Assembly: GCA_050701635.1 (NCBI GenBank)
Contig: JBOGDF010000156.1
Location: 1-12,509, forward strand
DNA from: WHSM01 sp050701635
GTDB lineage: Bacteria > Actinomycetota > Actinomycetes > Mycobacteriales > Micromonosporaceae
Length of the DNA stretch: 12,509 nt
Direction: 5' to 3'
The translations under genes and the position numbers were made by a program. Position 1 is the first letter of the stretch, and every line of letters begins with the position of its first letter. This document shows, in pieces, positions 6,589 to 12,056 of the stretch. The notes beneath the pieces were generated by a model, which was not told the origin of the DNA, ran no database searches, and worked only from the letters and a program-made list of their open reading frames with translations.

Positions 6589-8535
6589 CTACGTGATTGT
6601 GTAGACGATGGTGTCGCCCATCTCGCGGCGGGTGACGCCGAGCCCGTCCACCGGAGCGTCCGGGGTGTGCTCCCACGGCGTACCGGCTACCCGGGTACGC
6701 AGCACGATCACCGTCTTGACGCCGAGCTGCTTCAAGTACGCCACGCTCGCCGGGTCCGGGAAGCTGTGCGTGGCCTGGCGCGCCGCGTCCTGCCGCTGCG
6801 GGGTGAAGCCGCTGCCGCCGTTGACCACCTTCGGGAACCCGTCGGTCGACCACAGCATCACGCCCTGGTCCTCCAGCTGCCCTGACGGCAGCACCAGCAC
6901 CGGACCGGCCACGCCCCGCATCGCCGCCGGCTCGGGTGGCACCTCCGGGTGCGGGGTCAGCGCGACGCCTTCCACCAGCACCAGCAGCACCGGTATCAGC
7001 ATCGCCAGCCGCAGTGGCCACGGTGGCCGGGTGGGCAGCCGTTCGTCGATCTGCGCGGTCTCGGCGGTCTGCTGCGCCCGTTCCGCGAACCCGCTCACCG
7101 CCCCCGCGGCCAGTACGCCGAGCAGCAGCGTGGTCCAGATGACGAAACGGCCCGGCGTACGGATCGCGTCCCAGCCGGGGAGGTAGCGGAACAGCAGCAG
7201 GTAGCCGTACTCCCCGCCGAAGAAGTTCGGGCCCATGCCGAGCGCGACCGTGACCGCCACGCCGAGCGCGAGCAGCAACCGCTGCCGGACCGTCCAGATC
7301 GACAGGAACAGGCCGCCCACCGCCAGCCCGATCAGGACCAGCCCCGGCAGCATCGTCATCTCCGCGGGGAACGGCAGCCCGGACCGCACCGGCTCGTGCG
7401 CCCCGCCCCACAGCCACGACTCGGCGGGTGCGGTGAGGTAGCCCTTCAACGGTGGTGAATACCAACCCAGCTCCTGCTCGGTACGCCGGGCGTACGGGTG
7501 GGCCGCGATCACCCGCAGGTACGGCAGCGCCATCAACAGGCTGATCCCGGCGAACAGCACGCCGCCGGAGAGGTTGACCAGCAGCAGCTGGCCGCTGAAC
7601 CGCCGGCGCCGGCCCCGCAGCAGGCACACCAGCCACCCGGCGGCCGCGATCAACCCGATCAGCAGCAGCACGTACGCGAACGGCAGCCCGATGCCGAAGC
7701 CCAGGGTGATCTGCCACGCGGCGACCCCCCACCCGGCGAGCACCCAGCCCGGCTTCGCCTTCTCGGGTCGGTAGCCGTGGCGCAGCGACCAGCCGTGCCC
7801 GCGCGCCAGCATCGCCAGCGCGAGCGCGATCCCGCCGGTGGACAGCACGTGCAGGTGCCCCGCCTGGGACAGCCGCCATGGCGCGTACGCGAAGGCCGCC
7901 CCCGCCACCGCGGCGGCGGGCCAGCGCGCCCCCAGCTGGCGGAGCAGGGCGTACGCCCCGAAGAACGCCAGCGCGTGCAGCAGCACGTACAGCAGGTTGT
8001 AGCGCAGCAGCGCCGCCTCCGGGCCGCTGCCGATCATGCCCAGCGGCGCGTACCCGAGCAGGCTGTCGCTGAACGCGTAGCTGTCCCGCTCCGGGTAGAA
8101 CGTGTTGGAGCTCCACAGCCCGAGCGGGTCGGTCAGCAGCGCGTGCCCCGCCCACGCCACCTGCCAGGCCTGCAGCAGCGGGTCGTAGATGTCCTGAGGC
8201 ACCGTACGCATCGGGTCGCGCAGCGTCGGCCAGGTCATCACCGCGGCGATCCCGAGCGCGACTGTGGCGGCGAGGGTCCACTCGTGCCGGCAGAACCGCT
8301 GCACCGCGCCGGCGTACCGGCGCCACCGGCTGACCGGCACCTCCATGGTCTCGGCGGCACCGCCCGCGAACCGCTCCCACCGCTCCAGCGCCGGCTCTTC
8401 GACGTCCAGATCCGGGCCGGCCTCGACCGTGGCCTCGGCGTCGCTGGGCTTCTCGGGCTCGGACGGCGGCGGAGGTGGCAGGGCGCTGGCGGGCATCGCG
8501 CGCTGCATGTCTCCGTCTTCGGTCCCCGTCACCAC
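6589..8535 (-). CDS. Polytopic membrane protein, probable GT-C type glycosyltransferase
   Basis: This 648-aa protein has about 80 cytoplasmic N-terminal residues rich in Pro, Glu and Ala, then about ten or more hydrophobic helices between residues 88 and 525, and finally an extracytoplasmic domain of about 115 residues. The first outer loop contains QDIYDPLLQAWQVAW (Asp115, Asp118) and LWSSNTFYP, a pattern seen in GT-C membrane glycosyltransferases where an early acidic residue is catalytic. RYLPGWDAIRTPGRF (450-464) is another signature of such proteins. The C-terminal domain starts near VLVLPSGQ and ends at the stop. The start is GTG 8535 with GGAGAGG 7 nt upstream; the frame runs back to GTG 8568. 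It converges with the GT87 gene with 3 nt between stop codons. Donor, acceptor and pathway are unknown. Confidence 0.72.
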   Translation of the reverse strand: MVTGTEDGDMQRAMPASALPPPPPSEPEKPSDAEATVEAGPDLDVEEPALERWERFAGGAAETMEVPVSRWRRYAGAVQRFCRHEWTLAATVALGIAAVMTWPTLRDPMRTVPQDIYDPLLQAWQVAWAGHALLTDPLGLWSSNTFYPERDSYAFSDSLLGYAPLGMIGSGPEAALLRYNLLYVLLHALAFFGAYALLRQLGARWPAAAVAGAAFAYAPWRLSQAGHLHVLSTGGIALALAMLARGHGWSLRHGYRPEKAKPGWVLAGWGVAAWQITLGFGIGLPFAYVLLLIGLIAAAGWLVCLLRGRRRRFSGQLLLVNLSGGVLFAGISLLMALPYLRVIAAHPYARRTEQELGWYSPPLKGYLTAPAESWLWGGAHEPVRSGLPFPAEMTMLPGLVLIGLAVGGLFLSIWTVRQRLLLALGVAVTVALGMGPNFFGGEYGYLLLFRYLPGWDAIRTPGRFVIWTTLLLGVLAAGAVSGFAERAQQTAETAQIDERLPTRPPWPLRLAMLIPVLLVLVEGVALTPHPEVPPEPAAMRGVAGPVLVLPSGQLEDQGVMLWSTDGFPKVVNGGSGFTPQRQDAARQATHSFPDPASVAYLKQLGVKTVIVLRTRVAGTPWEHTPDAPVDGLGVTRREMGDTIVYTIT

Positions 8536-8542
8536 GGCCGCA

Positions 8543-8549
8543 CCTCTCC
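8543..8549 (-). promoter_or_regulatory. Ribosome binding site deciding the membrane-protein start
   Basis: GGAGAGG on the minus strand lies 7 nt before GTG 8535. The next in-frame GTG at 8532 would have a 10-nt spacer, and GTG 8568 would swallow this site. Confidence 0.6.
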
Positions 8550-8563
8550 GCTGTCCAACTACG

Positions 8564-8577
8564 CGCACTCTAGTGCG
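8564..8577 (-). promoter_or_regulatory. -10 box within a 14-nt palindrome
   Basis: CGCACT (8564-8569) and AGTGCG (8572-8577) flank CT. On the minus strand TAGAGT (8567-8572) inside it fits a TANNNT -10 box for the membrane-protein gene, about 31 nt before its start. No clear -35 box is seen. A repressor binding this palindrome would cover the promoter. Confidence 0.4.
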
Positions 8578-8606
8578 GCGTTGGCCGCGCGGCGGTCACG
8601 GCTCGG

Positions 8607-9383
8607 TCAGCCCTGAAGCACTTTCCGGAGGTACGCGATGTCAGCGGCCTGGCCGTCGGCGCCCCCAGGGGTCTCCACCACCACGGGACACCCGGCGGCG
8701 CGCACCACCTCGGCGATCAGCTGGGCGTCGATCTGGCCCGCTTCGAGGTTGTCGTGCCGGTCCCGGCCGGAGTCGAAACTGTCCCGCGAGTTGTTGGCGT
8801 GCACCAAGTCGATCCGGCCGGTGATCGCCTTCGCCCGCTCCACGATGCCGAGCAGGTCTTCGCCGCCGGCGTACGCGTGGCAGGTGTCCAGGCAGAACCC
8901 GGCGCCGAACTCGCCCACCACCTCCCAGAGCCGGGCCAGCATGTCGAACCGGCGGGCGCACGCGTTGTCGCCGCCCGCGGTGTTCTCGATCAGTACGGGC
9001 AGCGGGAAGCCGCCGGTCTTCTCGGCGTACTCGAAGGCCTTCCGCCAGTTGGTGAGACCAGCGGTGACGTCCTCACCCTTGGTGACGTGACCGCCGTGCA
9101 CGATCAACCCGCGGGCGCCGATCGCGGCCGCTCCCTCGGCATGCTGCGCCAGCAGCTTGCGGCTCGGGATCCGGATCCGGTTGTTCAGCGAGGCGAGGTT
9201 GATCCGGTACGGCGCGTGCACGTACACATCGATGTCGGTGGTACGCAGCCGCTCGGTGTCCTCGCGCGGCTGCGGCGGCTCCCAGCCTTGGGGGTCGGAG
9301 AGGAAGAACTGTGCCACGTCGGCCTCTCGAGCCGTGGCCTCGGTGAGGGGATCCGCCCAGTCAACGTGTGCTCCGATGCGCAT
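8607..9383 (-). CDS. nfo: Endonuclease IV (AP endonuclease, Nfo family)
   Basis: This 258-aa TIM-barrel enzyme cleaves DNA 5' to abasic sites in base excision repair, using a trinuclear zinc cluster. All nine ligands of the E. coli enzyme have counterparts here: His56 (VHAPY), His96 (VHGGH), Glu133 (IENTAGG), Asp166 and His169 (CLDTCHAYAGG), His195 (LVHANNSRD), Asp208 and His210 (RDRHDN) and Glu237 (VETPGG). Length matches short actinobacterial Nfo proteins. ATG 9383 is chosen because TAGGCT, a -10 box, ends 6 nt upstream and there is no ribosome binding site, which indicates a leaderless message. The gene lies 71 nt upstream of the membrane-protein gene on the same strand. In mycobacteria the nfo gene is elsewhere, so its place near ssb is a local arrangement. 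Confidence 0.93.
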   Translation of the reverse strand: MRIGAHVDWADPLTEATAREADVAQFFLSDPQGWEPPQPREDTERLRTTDIDVYVHAPYRINLASLNNRIRIPSRKLLAQHAEGAAAIGARGLIVHGGHVTKGEDVTAGLTNWRKAFEYAEKTGGFPLPVLIENTAGGDNACARRFDMLARLWEVVGEFGAGFCLDTCHAYAGGEDLLGIVERAKAITGRIDLVHANNSRDSFDSGRDRHDNLEAGQIDAQLIAEVVRAAGCPVVVETPGGADGQAADIAYLRKVLQG

Positions 9384-9389
9384 ACCGGC

Positions 9390-9395
9390 AGCCTA
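9390..9395 (-). promoter_or_regulatory. -10 box of the apparently leaderless nfo transcript
   Basis: TAGGCT on the minus strand is followed by 6 nt and then ATG 9383, so transcription should begin at about the start codon. A TTGTCA at 9407-9412 is only 11 nt upstream, too close for a standard -35 box. Confidence 0.5.
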
Positions 9396-9560
9396 CGGCG
9401 GGGATGTGACAAAGCTACCGTCGGCTGAATCGCCGGACGGGTGGCGAGATCGACTCGAAGTTGGCATAGTCAACCCTGCAAGACTCGGGCATTCCGTGGG
9501 GAATTCTGTGCGCGCACGGGTGACCACTGTGTGCTCAGGTCTGGCGTAGTAGGGGCCACG

Positions 9561-9579
9561 TGGGCGAAAATCTCGCCCA
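9561..9579 (+). promoter_or_regulatory. Small hairpin upstream of the surface-protein gene
   Basis: TGGGCGA (9561-9567) and TCGCCCA (9573-9579) form a 7-bp stem with loop AAATC. It overlaps CCACGTGG. It may be an operator or a leader element; no run of T follows. Confidence 0.35.
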
Positions 9580-9655
9580 TACGCAGCGTCACTGGCTGTG
9601 AAGATCATCGTTAGGACGATTGACGTTTCCCGCAGGGGTACGACGTCATTGATCT

Positions 9656-9661
9656 GGGGAG
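9656..9661 (+). promoter_or_regulatory. Ribosome binding site deciding the surface-protein start
   Basis: GGGGAG with an 8-nt spacer to GTG 9670. The frame is open back to 9598, but that upstream start has no ribosome binding site and would place 24 charged residues before the signal peptide. Confidence 0.7.
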
Positions 9662-9669
9662 AACGAAGC

Positions 9670-10518
9670 GTGAGGAAGATGGCGAAACGCAGGTCGGCAC
9701 GGATTGTCGTGGCTACCGCCGGCGTGGTGGGGGTCGGTTCCCTCGCCCTGCTCGCAGCGGCCCCGGCGATGGCGGCTGCGCCCACCGTGACCTACACGGG
9801 CGGATGCAGTGTGTTGTCGTCTTCGTCGTCGCCTGATGAGACATCGGTGAGCACCCAGAAGGGCACCGACGGCACCGGAGATGTCGTGGTTGCCAACAAA
9901 CTGGGCGTCGCGGCCGTCCCGTACGTCAACGGCAAGGCGGTGACCTCGGGTGGCAAGACGGTAGTAATTGGCAACGGAGACGCACCCACCCTCGGGTTCG
10001 GCTCCGGGTCCTTCACGCTGACGCTGGTGCCGAAGTGTGAGCTGCTGGGTCTGAACACGGCCCTGCTGGGCAAGGACCACCAGGCCGCCACCGTCAAGGT
10101 CACCGACCCGCCGGTCAGTGACCCGGGCAGCGACCCCGGCACGAACCCGGGCACGAACCCGGGCGGCACCAACCCCGGCGGCACGAACCCGGGTGGCTCG
10201 GTTCCTGGCGAGCCCAACGCTGGCGACCGCCCGATCACCCCGCGCGACCCAGTGGCCCGCGGTGCGGTGCCGCCGGCCGGTGACGAGGACGGCCGGGTCG
10301 GCCCCGACGACGGCGACACCGCGGCCGCCCCGCCCGTGTCCGACGACAGCAACAACGCGGACGACGAAGCCATGGCCAACCCGGTCGTGAAGAGCAACAA
10401 CAGCCGCGGCCCCGGCACCACCACGCTGGCGCTGATCGCGGCGGTGTGCCTGCTCGGCGTCGGCGTTGCCGCACTCCGTACCATCGTGATGGGACGCACC
10501 ATGCGAGTGAGCGTCTGA
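9670..10518 (+). CDS. Secreted protein with C-terminal membrane anchor, unknown function
   Basis: I do not recognise this 282-aa protein. A basic N-terminus and hydrophobic core (about 11-32) end in APAMAAAP, a good signal-peptidase I site near residue 36-37. The mature domain (about 37-145) is rich in Thr, Ser, Gly and Val, looks beta-stranded, and has exactly two cysteines, Cys46 and Cys123, likely to form a disulfide outside the cell. A repeat linker of SDPGT/TNPGG units (151-177) and an acidic Asp/Ala/Pro stretch lead to one membrane helix (about 251-274) and a short tail with two Arg. No LPXTG-like sorting motif is present, so a membrane anchor rather than sortase attachment is expected. 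It stands alone between divergent nfo and a strong terminator. Cell-surface structural or adhesive roles are possible but unproven. Confidence 0.8.
   Translation: MRKMAKRRSARIVVATAGVVGVGSLALLAAAPAMAAAPTVTYTGGCSVLSSSSSPDETSVSTQKGTDGTGDVVVANKLGVAAVPYVNGKAVTSGGKTVVIGNGDAPTLGFGSGSFTLTLVPKCELLGLNTALLGKDHQAATVKVTDPPVSDPGSDPGTNPGTNPGGTNPGGTNPGGSVPGEPNAGDRPITPRDPVARGAVPPAGDEDGRVGPDDGDTAAAPPVSDDSNNADDEAMANPVVKSNNSRGPGTTTLALIAAVCLLGVGVAALRTIVMGRTMRVSV
10120..10200 (+). repeat. Gly/Pro/Asn linker repeats in the surface protein
   Basis: Tandem short units encode DPGS, DPGT, NPGT, NPGGT, NPGGT, NPGG. They form an extended linker between the beta-rich domain and the acidic stalk, as in many wall-spanning proteins. 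Confidence 0.75.
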
Positions 10519-10529
10519 CAACTCCATAA

Positions 10530-10541
10530 GCCCCGCGGGGC
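10530..10541 (+). terminator. Palindrome after the surface-protein gene, with distant alternative partner
   Basis: GCCCCGCGGGGC is a perfect 12-nt palindrome starting 12 nt after the stop codon. The overlapping CCGCGGGGCGCC (10533-10544) is also the exact complement of GGCGCCCCGCGG at 10605-10616, giving a mutually exclusive long-range stem. Either form could help end transcription. Confidence 0.4.
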
Positions 10542-10621
10542 GCCTGATTCCACTTCGTCGGTGTGGTCGTTCCTCCCCAGGTCCCACCCAGAGAATTCGG
10601 AATCGGCGCCCCGCGGCCACC

Positions 10622-10649
10622 ACAGGCCGGGCCCTCAGGCCCGGCCTGT
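10622..10649 (+). terminator. Strong GC-rich terminator hairpin
   Basis: ACAGGCCGGGCC (10622-10633) and GGCCCGGCCTGT (10638-10649) form a perfect 12-bp stem around a CTCA tetraloop. No U-run follows, which is usual for actinobacterial terminators. It should isolate the surface-protein gene from the rpsF operon. Confidence 0.8.
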
Positions 10650-10680
10650 ATGCTGGGCGGGTCTGCGCCGGTCGTAAGAC

Positions 10681-10686
10681 TTGACC
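10681..10686 (+). promoter_or_regulatory. Possible -35 box of the rpsF operon
   Basis: TTGACC is a five-of-six match to TTGACA after the terminator. No convincing -10 box lies 16-18 nt downstream, so the promoter position stays uncertain. Confidence 0.3.
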
Positions 10687-10691
10687 GGGCA

Positions 10692-10703
10692 GAACACGAG
10701 TTC
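10692..10703. promoter_or_regulatory. Candidate LexA (SOS) box upstream of rpsF-ssb
   Basis: GAACACGAGTTC fits the GAAC-N4-GTTC core of Gram-positive and mycobacterial SOS boxes, though the flanking bases (AG and AC) do not match the extended mycobacterial TCGAAC-N4-GTTCGA. It lies 5 nt after the possible -35 box, where LexA would block the promoter. An eight-base match by chance somewhere in the window is possible. Confidence 0.4.
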
Positions 10704-10743
10704 ACATCTCGGCGGGCATATCCCGCCGCTTGCGTGTGTGAAC
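10700..10743 (+). promoter_or_regulatory. Structured leader of the rpsF operon
   Basis: An outer stem pairs GTTCACA (10700-10706) with TGTGAAC (10737-10743). Inside it CGGCGGG (10710-10716) pairs with CCCGCCG (10722-10728) around loop CATAT. The asymmetric internal loop has 3 nt on the left and 8 nt on the right. It lies about 65 nt before rpsF. Leaders bound by the S6:S18 complex are known upstream of rpsF in many bacteria, and this could be one, but I cannot confirm the exposed CCG they need. It requires that transcription starts upstream of 10700. Confidence 0.4.
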
Positions 10744-10759
10744 GACGCGACGACCTCCT

Positions 10760-10778
10760 GCCACGGAGAGACCGTGGC
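10760..10778 (+). promoter_or_regulatory. Second leader hairpin before rpsF
   Basis: GCCACGG and CCGTGGC form a perfect 7-bp stem with loop AGAGA. It lies 29 nt before the rpsF start codon and 13 nt before its ribosome binding site. It may be part of the same translational control region. Confidence 0.45.
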
Positions 10779-10807
10779 CGTTGAGACCACAGGGGGTGAG
10801 ATTCGTC

Positions 10808-11098
10808 TTGCGTCACTATGAAGTCATGGTGATCCTCGATCCCGATCTCGAGGAGCGCACCGTAGCTCCCTCGCTCGAGACCTACCTCAATGTCATCCGT
10901 ACGTCGGGTGGCTCGGTAGAGAAGCTCGACGTCTGGGGACGGCGCCGGCTGGCGTACGAGATCCAGAAGAAGTCCGAGGGCATCTACGCCGTCATCGACC
11001 TGCAGTCCGAGCCCGCCGCGGTGGCGGAGCTGGAGCGCCAGATGCGACTCAACGAGTCGATCCTCCGTACCAAGGTGATTCGGCCGGATCTCCGGTAG
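10808..11098 (+). CDS. rpsF: 30S ribosomal protein S6
   Basis: S6 binds 16S rRNA in the platform of the small subunit as a heterodimer with S18, encoded two genes downstream. The 96-aa product begins MRHYEVMVILDPDLEERTV, the canonical S6 start, and contains GGSVEKLDVWGRRRLAYEIQ (34-53) and the conserved C-terminal segment around LNESILRTKVIR (81-92). The start is the rare codon TTG 10808; GGGGGTGAG ends 7 nt upstream and the N-terminus aligns exactly with the family. GTG 10796 is in frame but would add four residues and lose the ribosome binding site. It is the first gene of the rpsF-ssb-rpsR-rplI operon. The leader upstream carries two hairpins and a GAAC-N4-GTTC site. Confidence 0.96.
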   Translation: MRHYEVMVILDPDLEERTVAPSLETYLNVIRTSGGSVEKLDVWGRRRLAYEIQKKSEGIYAVIDLQSEPAAVAELERQMRLNESILRTKVIRPDLR

Positions 11099-11102
11099 AC
11101 CC

Positions 11103-11125
11103 GACGCGTTCGGGCGCGCCGCGTC
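11103..11125 (+). promoter_or_regulatory. Weak hairpin between rpsF and ssb
   Basis: GACGCG (11103-11108) and CGCGTC (11120-11125) pair around an 11-nt loop just after the rpsF stop codon. The 106-nt rpsF-ssb gap is the longest in the operon. It may be an attenuator or processing site; no promoter for ssb alone is clear. Confidence 0.3.
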
Positions 11126-11204
11126 ACACCCATATGGCACGGTGGGTAGCTGTTCCGGCGGGTGGACAGGCGCGCGACAACGCGAGACGACTTAGGAGAG
11201 ATCC

Positions 11205-11753
11205 ATGGCAGGAGACACCGTCATCACGGTCGTCGGCAATCTGGTCGACGACCCGGAGCTGCGTTTCACCTCTTCCGGCGCCGCGGTCGCGAAGTTCCGT
11301 ATCGCGTCGACGCCGCGGTTCCTGGACAAGCAGTCCGGGGAGTGGAAGGACGGCGACGCGCTGTTCCTGAGCTGCAACGTGTGGCGCCAGGCGGCGGAGA
11401 ATGTCGCCGAGTCGCTCACCCGTGGCACCCGGGTGGTCGTACAGGGCCGGCTTCGGCAGCGGTCGTACGAGACCCGCGAAGGCGAGAAGCGCACCGTGTA
11501 CGAGCTGGAGGTCGACGAGGTCGGCCCGTCGCTGCGGTACGCCACCGCCAAGGTGCAGCGGATGTCGCGTAGCTCCGGCGGAGGTGGCGGCTTCGGCGCC
11601 TCGGGCGGCGGAGGCGGCGGCAACGGCGGATTCGCCGGCGACGACCCGTGGGCCAACGCCACCCCGGCCAGGTCCGGCGGAGCCGCTGGCGCCCCAGCCG
11701 GCAGCCCCCAGGGCGCCGGTGCCGGCGGGTACGACGAGGAACCACCCTTCTGA
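11205..11753 (+). CDS. ssb: Single-stranded DNA-binding protein
   Basis: SSB binds single-stranded DNA in replication, repair and recombination and recruits partners through its C-terminal tip. The 182-aa protein has the OB-fold at about 4-110, with GDTVITVVGNLVDDPELRF at the start, FLSCNVWRQAAENVAESL in the middle and the GRLRQRSYETREGEKRTVYELEVDEVGPSLRYA region completing the fold. A Gly-rich linker with runs of five and six Gly follows, then an Ala/Gly/Pro stretch, and the protein ends in YDEEPPF, the acidic tip used for protein contacts. The ATG has GGAGAG 4 nt upstream. It is the second gene of the ribosomal operon; its need under DNA damage would fit the SOS-like site upstream of rpsF. 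Confidence 0.96.
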   Translation: MAGDTVITVVGNLVDDPELRFTSSGAAVAKFRIASTPRFLDKQSGEWKDGDALFLSCNVWRQAAENVAESLTRGTRVVVQGRLRQRSYETREGEKRTVYELEVDEVGPSLRYATAKVQRMSRSSGGGGGFGASGGGGGGNGGFAGDDPWANATPARSGGAAGAPAGSPQGAGAGGYDEEPPF

Positions 11754-11762
11754 CAAGCAACT

Positions 11763-11776
11763 CCGCCCCCGGGCGG
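11763..11776 (+). promoter_or_regulatory. Small hairpin between ssb and rpsR
   Basis: CCGCCC and GGGCGG flank CC in the 48-nt gap. The hairpin would have five pairs and a four-base loop. It could trim readthrough into rpsR or protect the ssb message end. Confidence 0.3.
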
Positions 11777-11801
11777 CATGACGTAACTGGAGAGACAAGC
11801 A

Positions 11802-12041
11802 ATGGCTAAGGCCGCTGCCGTACGCAAACCGAAGAAGAAGGTGAATCCTCTCCACAAGGAGAAGATCACCTACGTCGACTACAAGGACACCGCGCTGCTG
11901 CGCAAGTTCATCTCGGACCGGGGCAAGATCCGCGCCCGCCGGGTCACCGGGGTCGACTCGCAGCAGCAGCGCCAGATCGCGCGCGCGATCAAGAACGCTC
12001 GCGAGATGGCTCTGCTGCCGTACAAGAGCCAGGCCCGGTAA
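11802..12041 (+). CDS. rpsR: 30S ribosomal protein S18, cysteine-free type
   Basis: S18 pairs with S6 on 16S rRNA. The 79-aa product shows the conserved core YVDYKDTALLRKFISDRGKI (24-43), RARRVTG (44-50) and the C-terminal NAREMALLPY. It has no cysteine at all. In zinc-binding S18 proteins of mycobacteria and Streptomyces, a CxxC pair stands before the YVDYKDT block and an NC motif follows RRVTG; here those places read VNPLHKEK and VDSQQQ. It is therefore of the zinc-independent (C-minus) class although it lies in the main operon. The ATG has GGAGAG 7 nt upstream. rplI follows after 15 nt. The gene symbol may carry a number in genomes with two S18 copies. Confidence 0.94.
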   Translation: MAKAAAVRKPKKKVNPLHKEKITYVDYKDTALLRKFISDRGKIRARRVTGVDSQQQRQIARAIKNAREMALLPYKSQAR

Positions 12042-12056
12042 GGAGGATCAGAGCAG

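Larger units (their letters stand above)
9384..9669. other. Divergent spacer between nfo and the surface-protein gene
   Basis: This 286-nt spacer is less GC-rich than its surroundings. It holds the nfo -10 box, a 10-nt palindrome GTGCGCGCAC (9508-9517), CCACGTGG (9556-9563), and a hairpin at 9561-9579. TTGACG at 9620-9625 could be a -35 box for the plus-strand gene, but no TANNNT box stands 16-18 nt after it. The start of the plus transcript is therefore not assigned. Confidence 0.4.

Noticed and set aside
6572..8380. Long minus frame overlapping the membrane-protein gene, and plus frame at 7498-8616
   Set aside because: Both are Arg/Ala/Gly- or Gln/Arg-rich shadows. The frame at 6589-8535 has coherent membrane helices and a ribosome binding site.
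9620..9650. TTGACG as promoter of the surface-protein gene
   Set aside because: No TANNNT box lies at 16-18 nt; the nearest candidate is only 13 nt away and ends in C.
10120..10200. Tandem repeats considered as a CRISPR array
   Set aside because: The units are short, contiguous and in frame, encoding a Gly/Pro/Asn linker; there are no spacers.
9670..10518. Sortase (LPXTG-like) anchoring of the surface protein
   Set aside because: No LPXTG, LAXTG or similar motif precedes the C-terminal helix.
6589..10518. Mobile element or recent island carrying the three extra genes
   Set aside because: No transposase, integrase, tRNA target or flanking repeats are seen, and base composition looks like the rest of the window.
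10235..11140. Minus-strand open frame across the rpsF leader
   Set aside because: It runs through the surface-protein end, the terminator and rpsF on the wrong strand and has no recognisable features.
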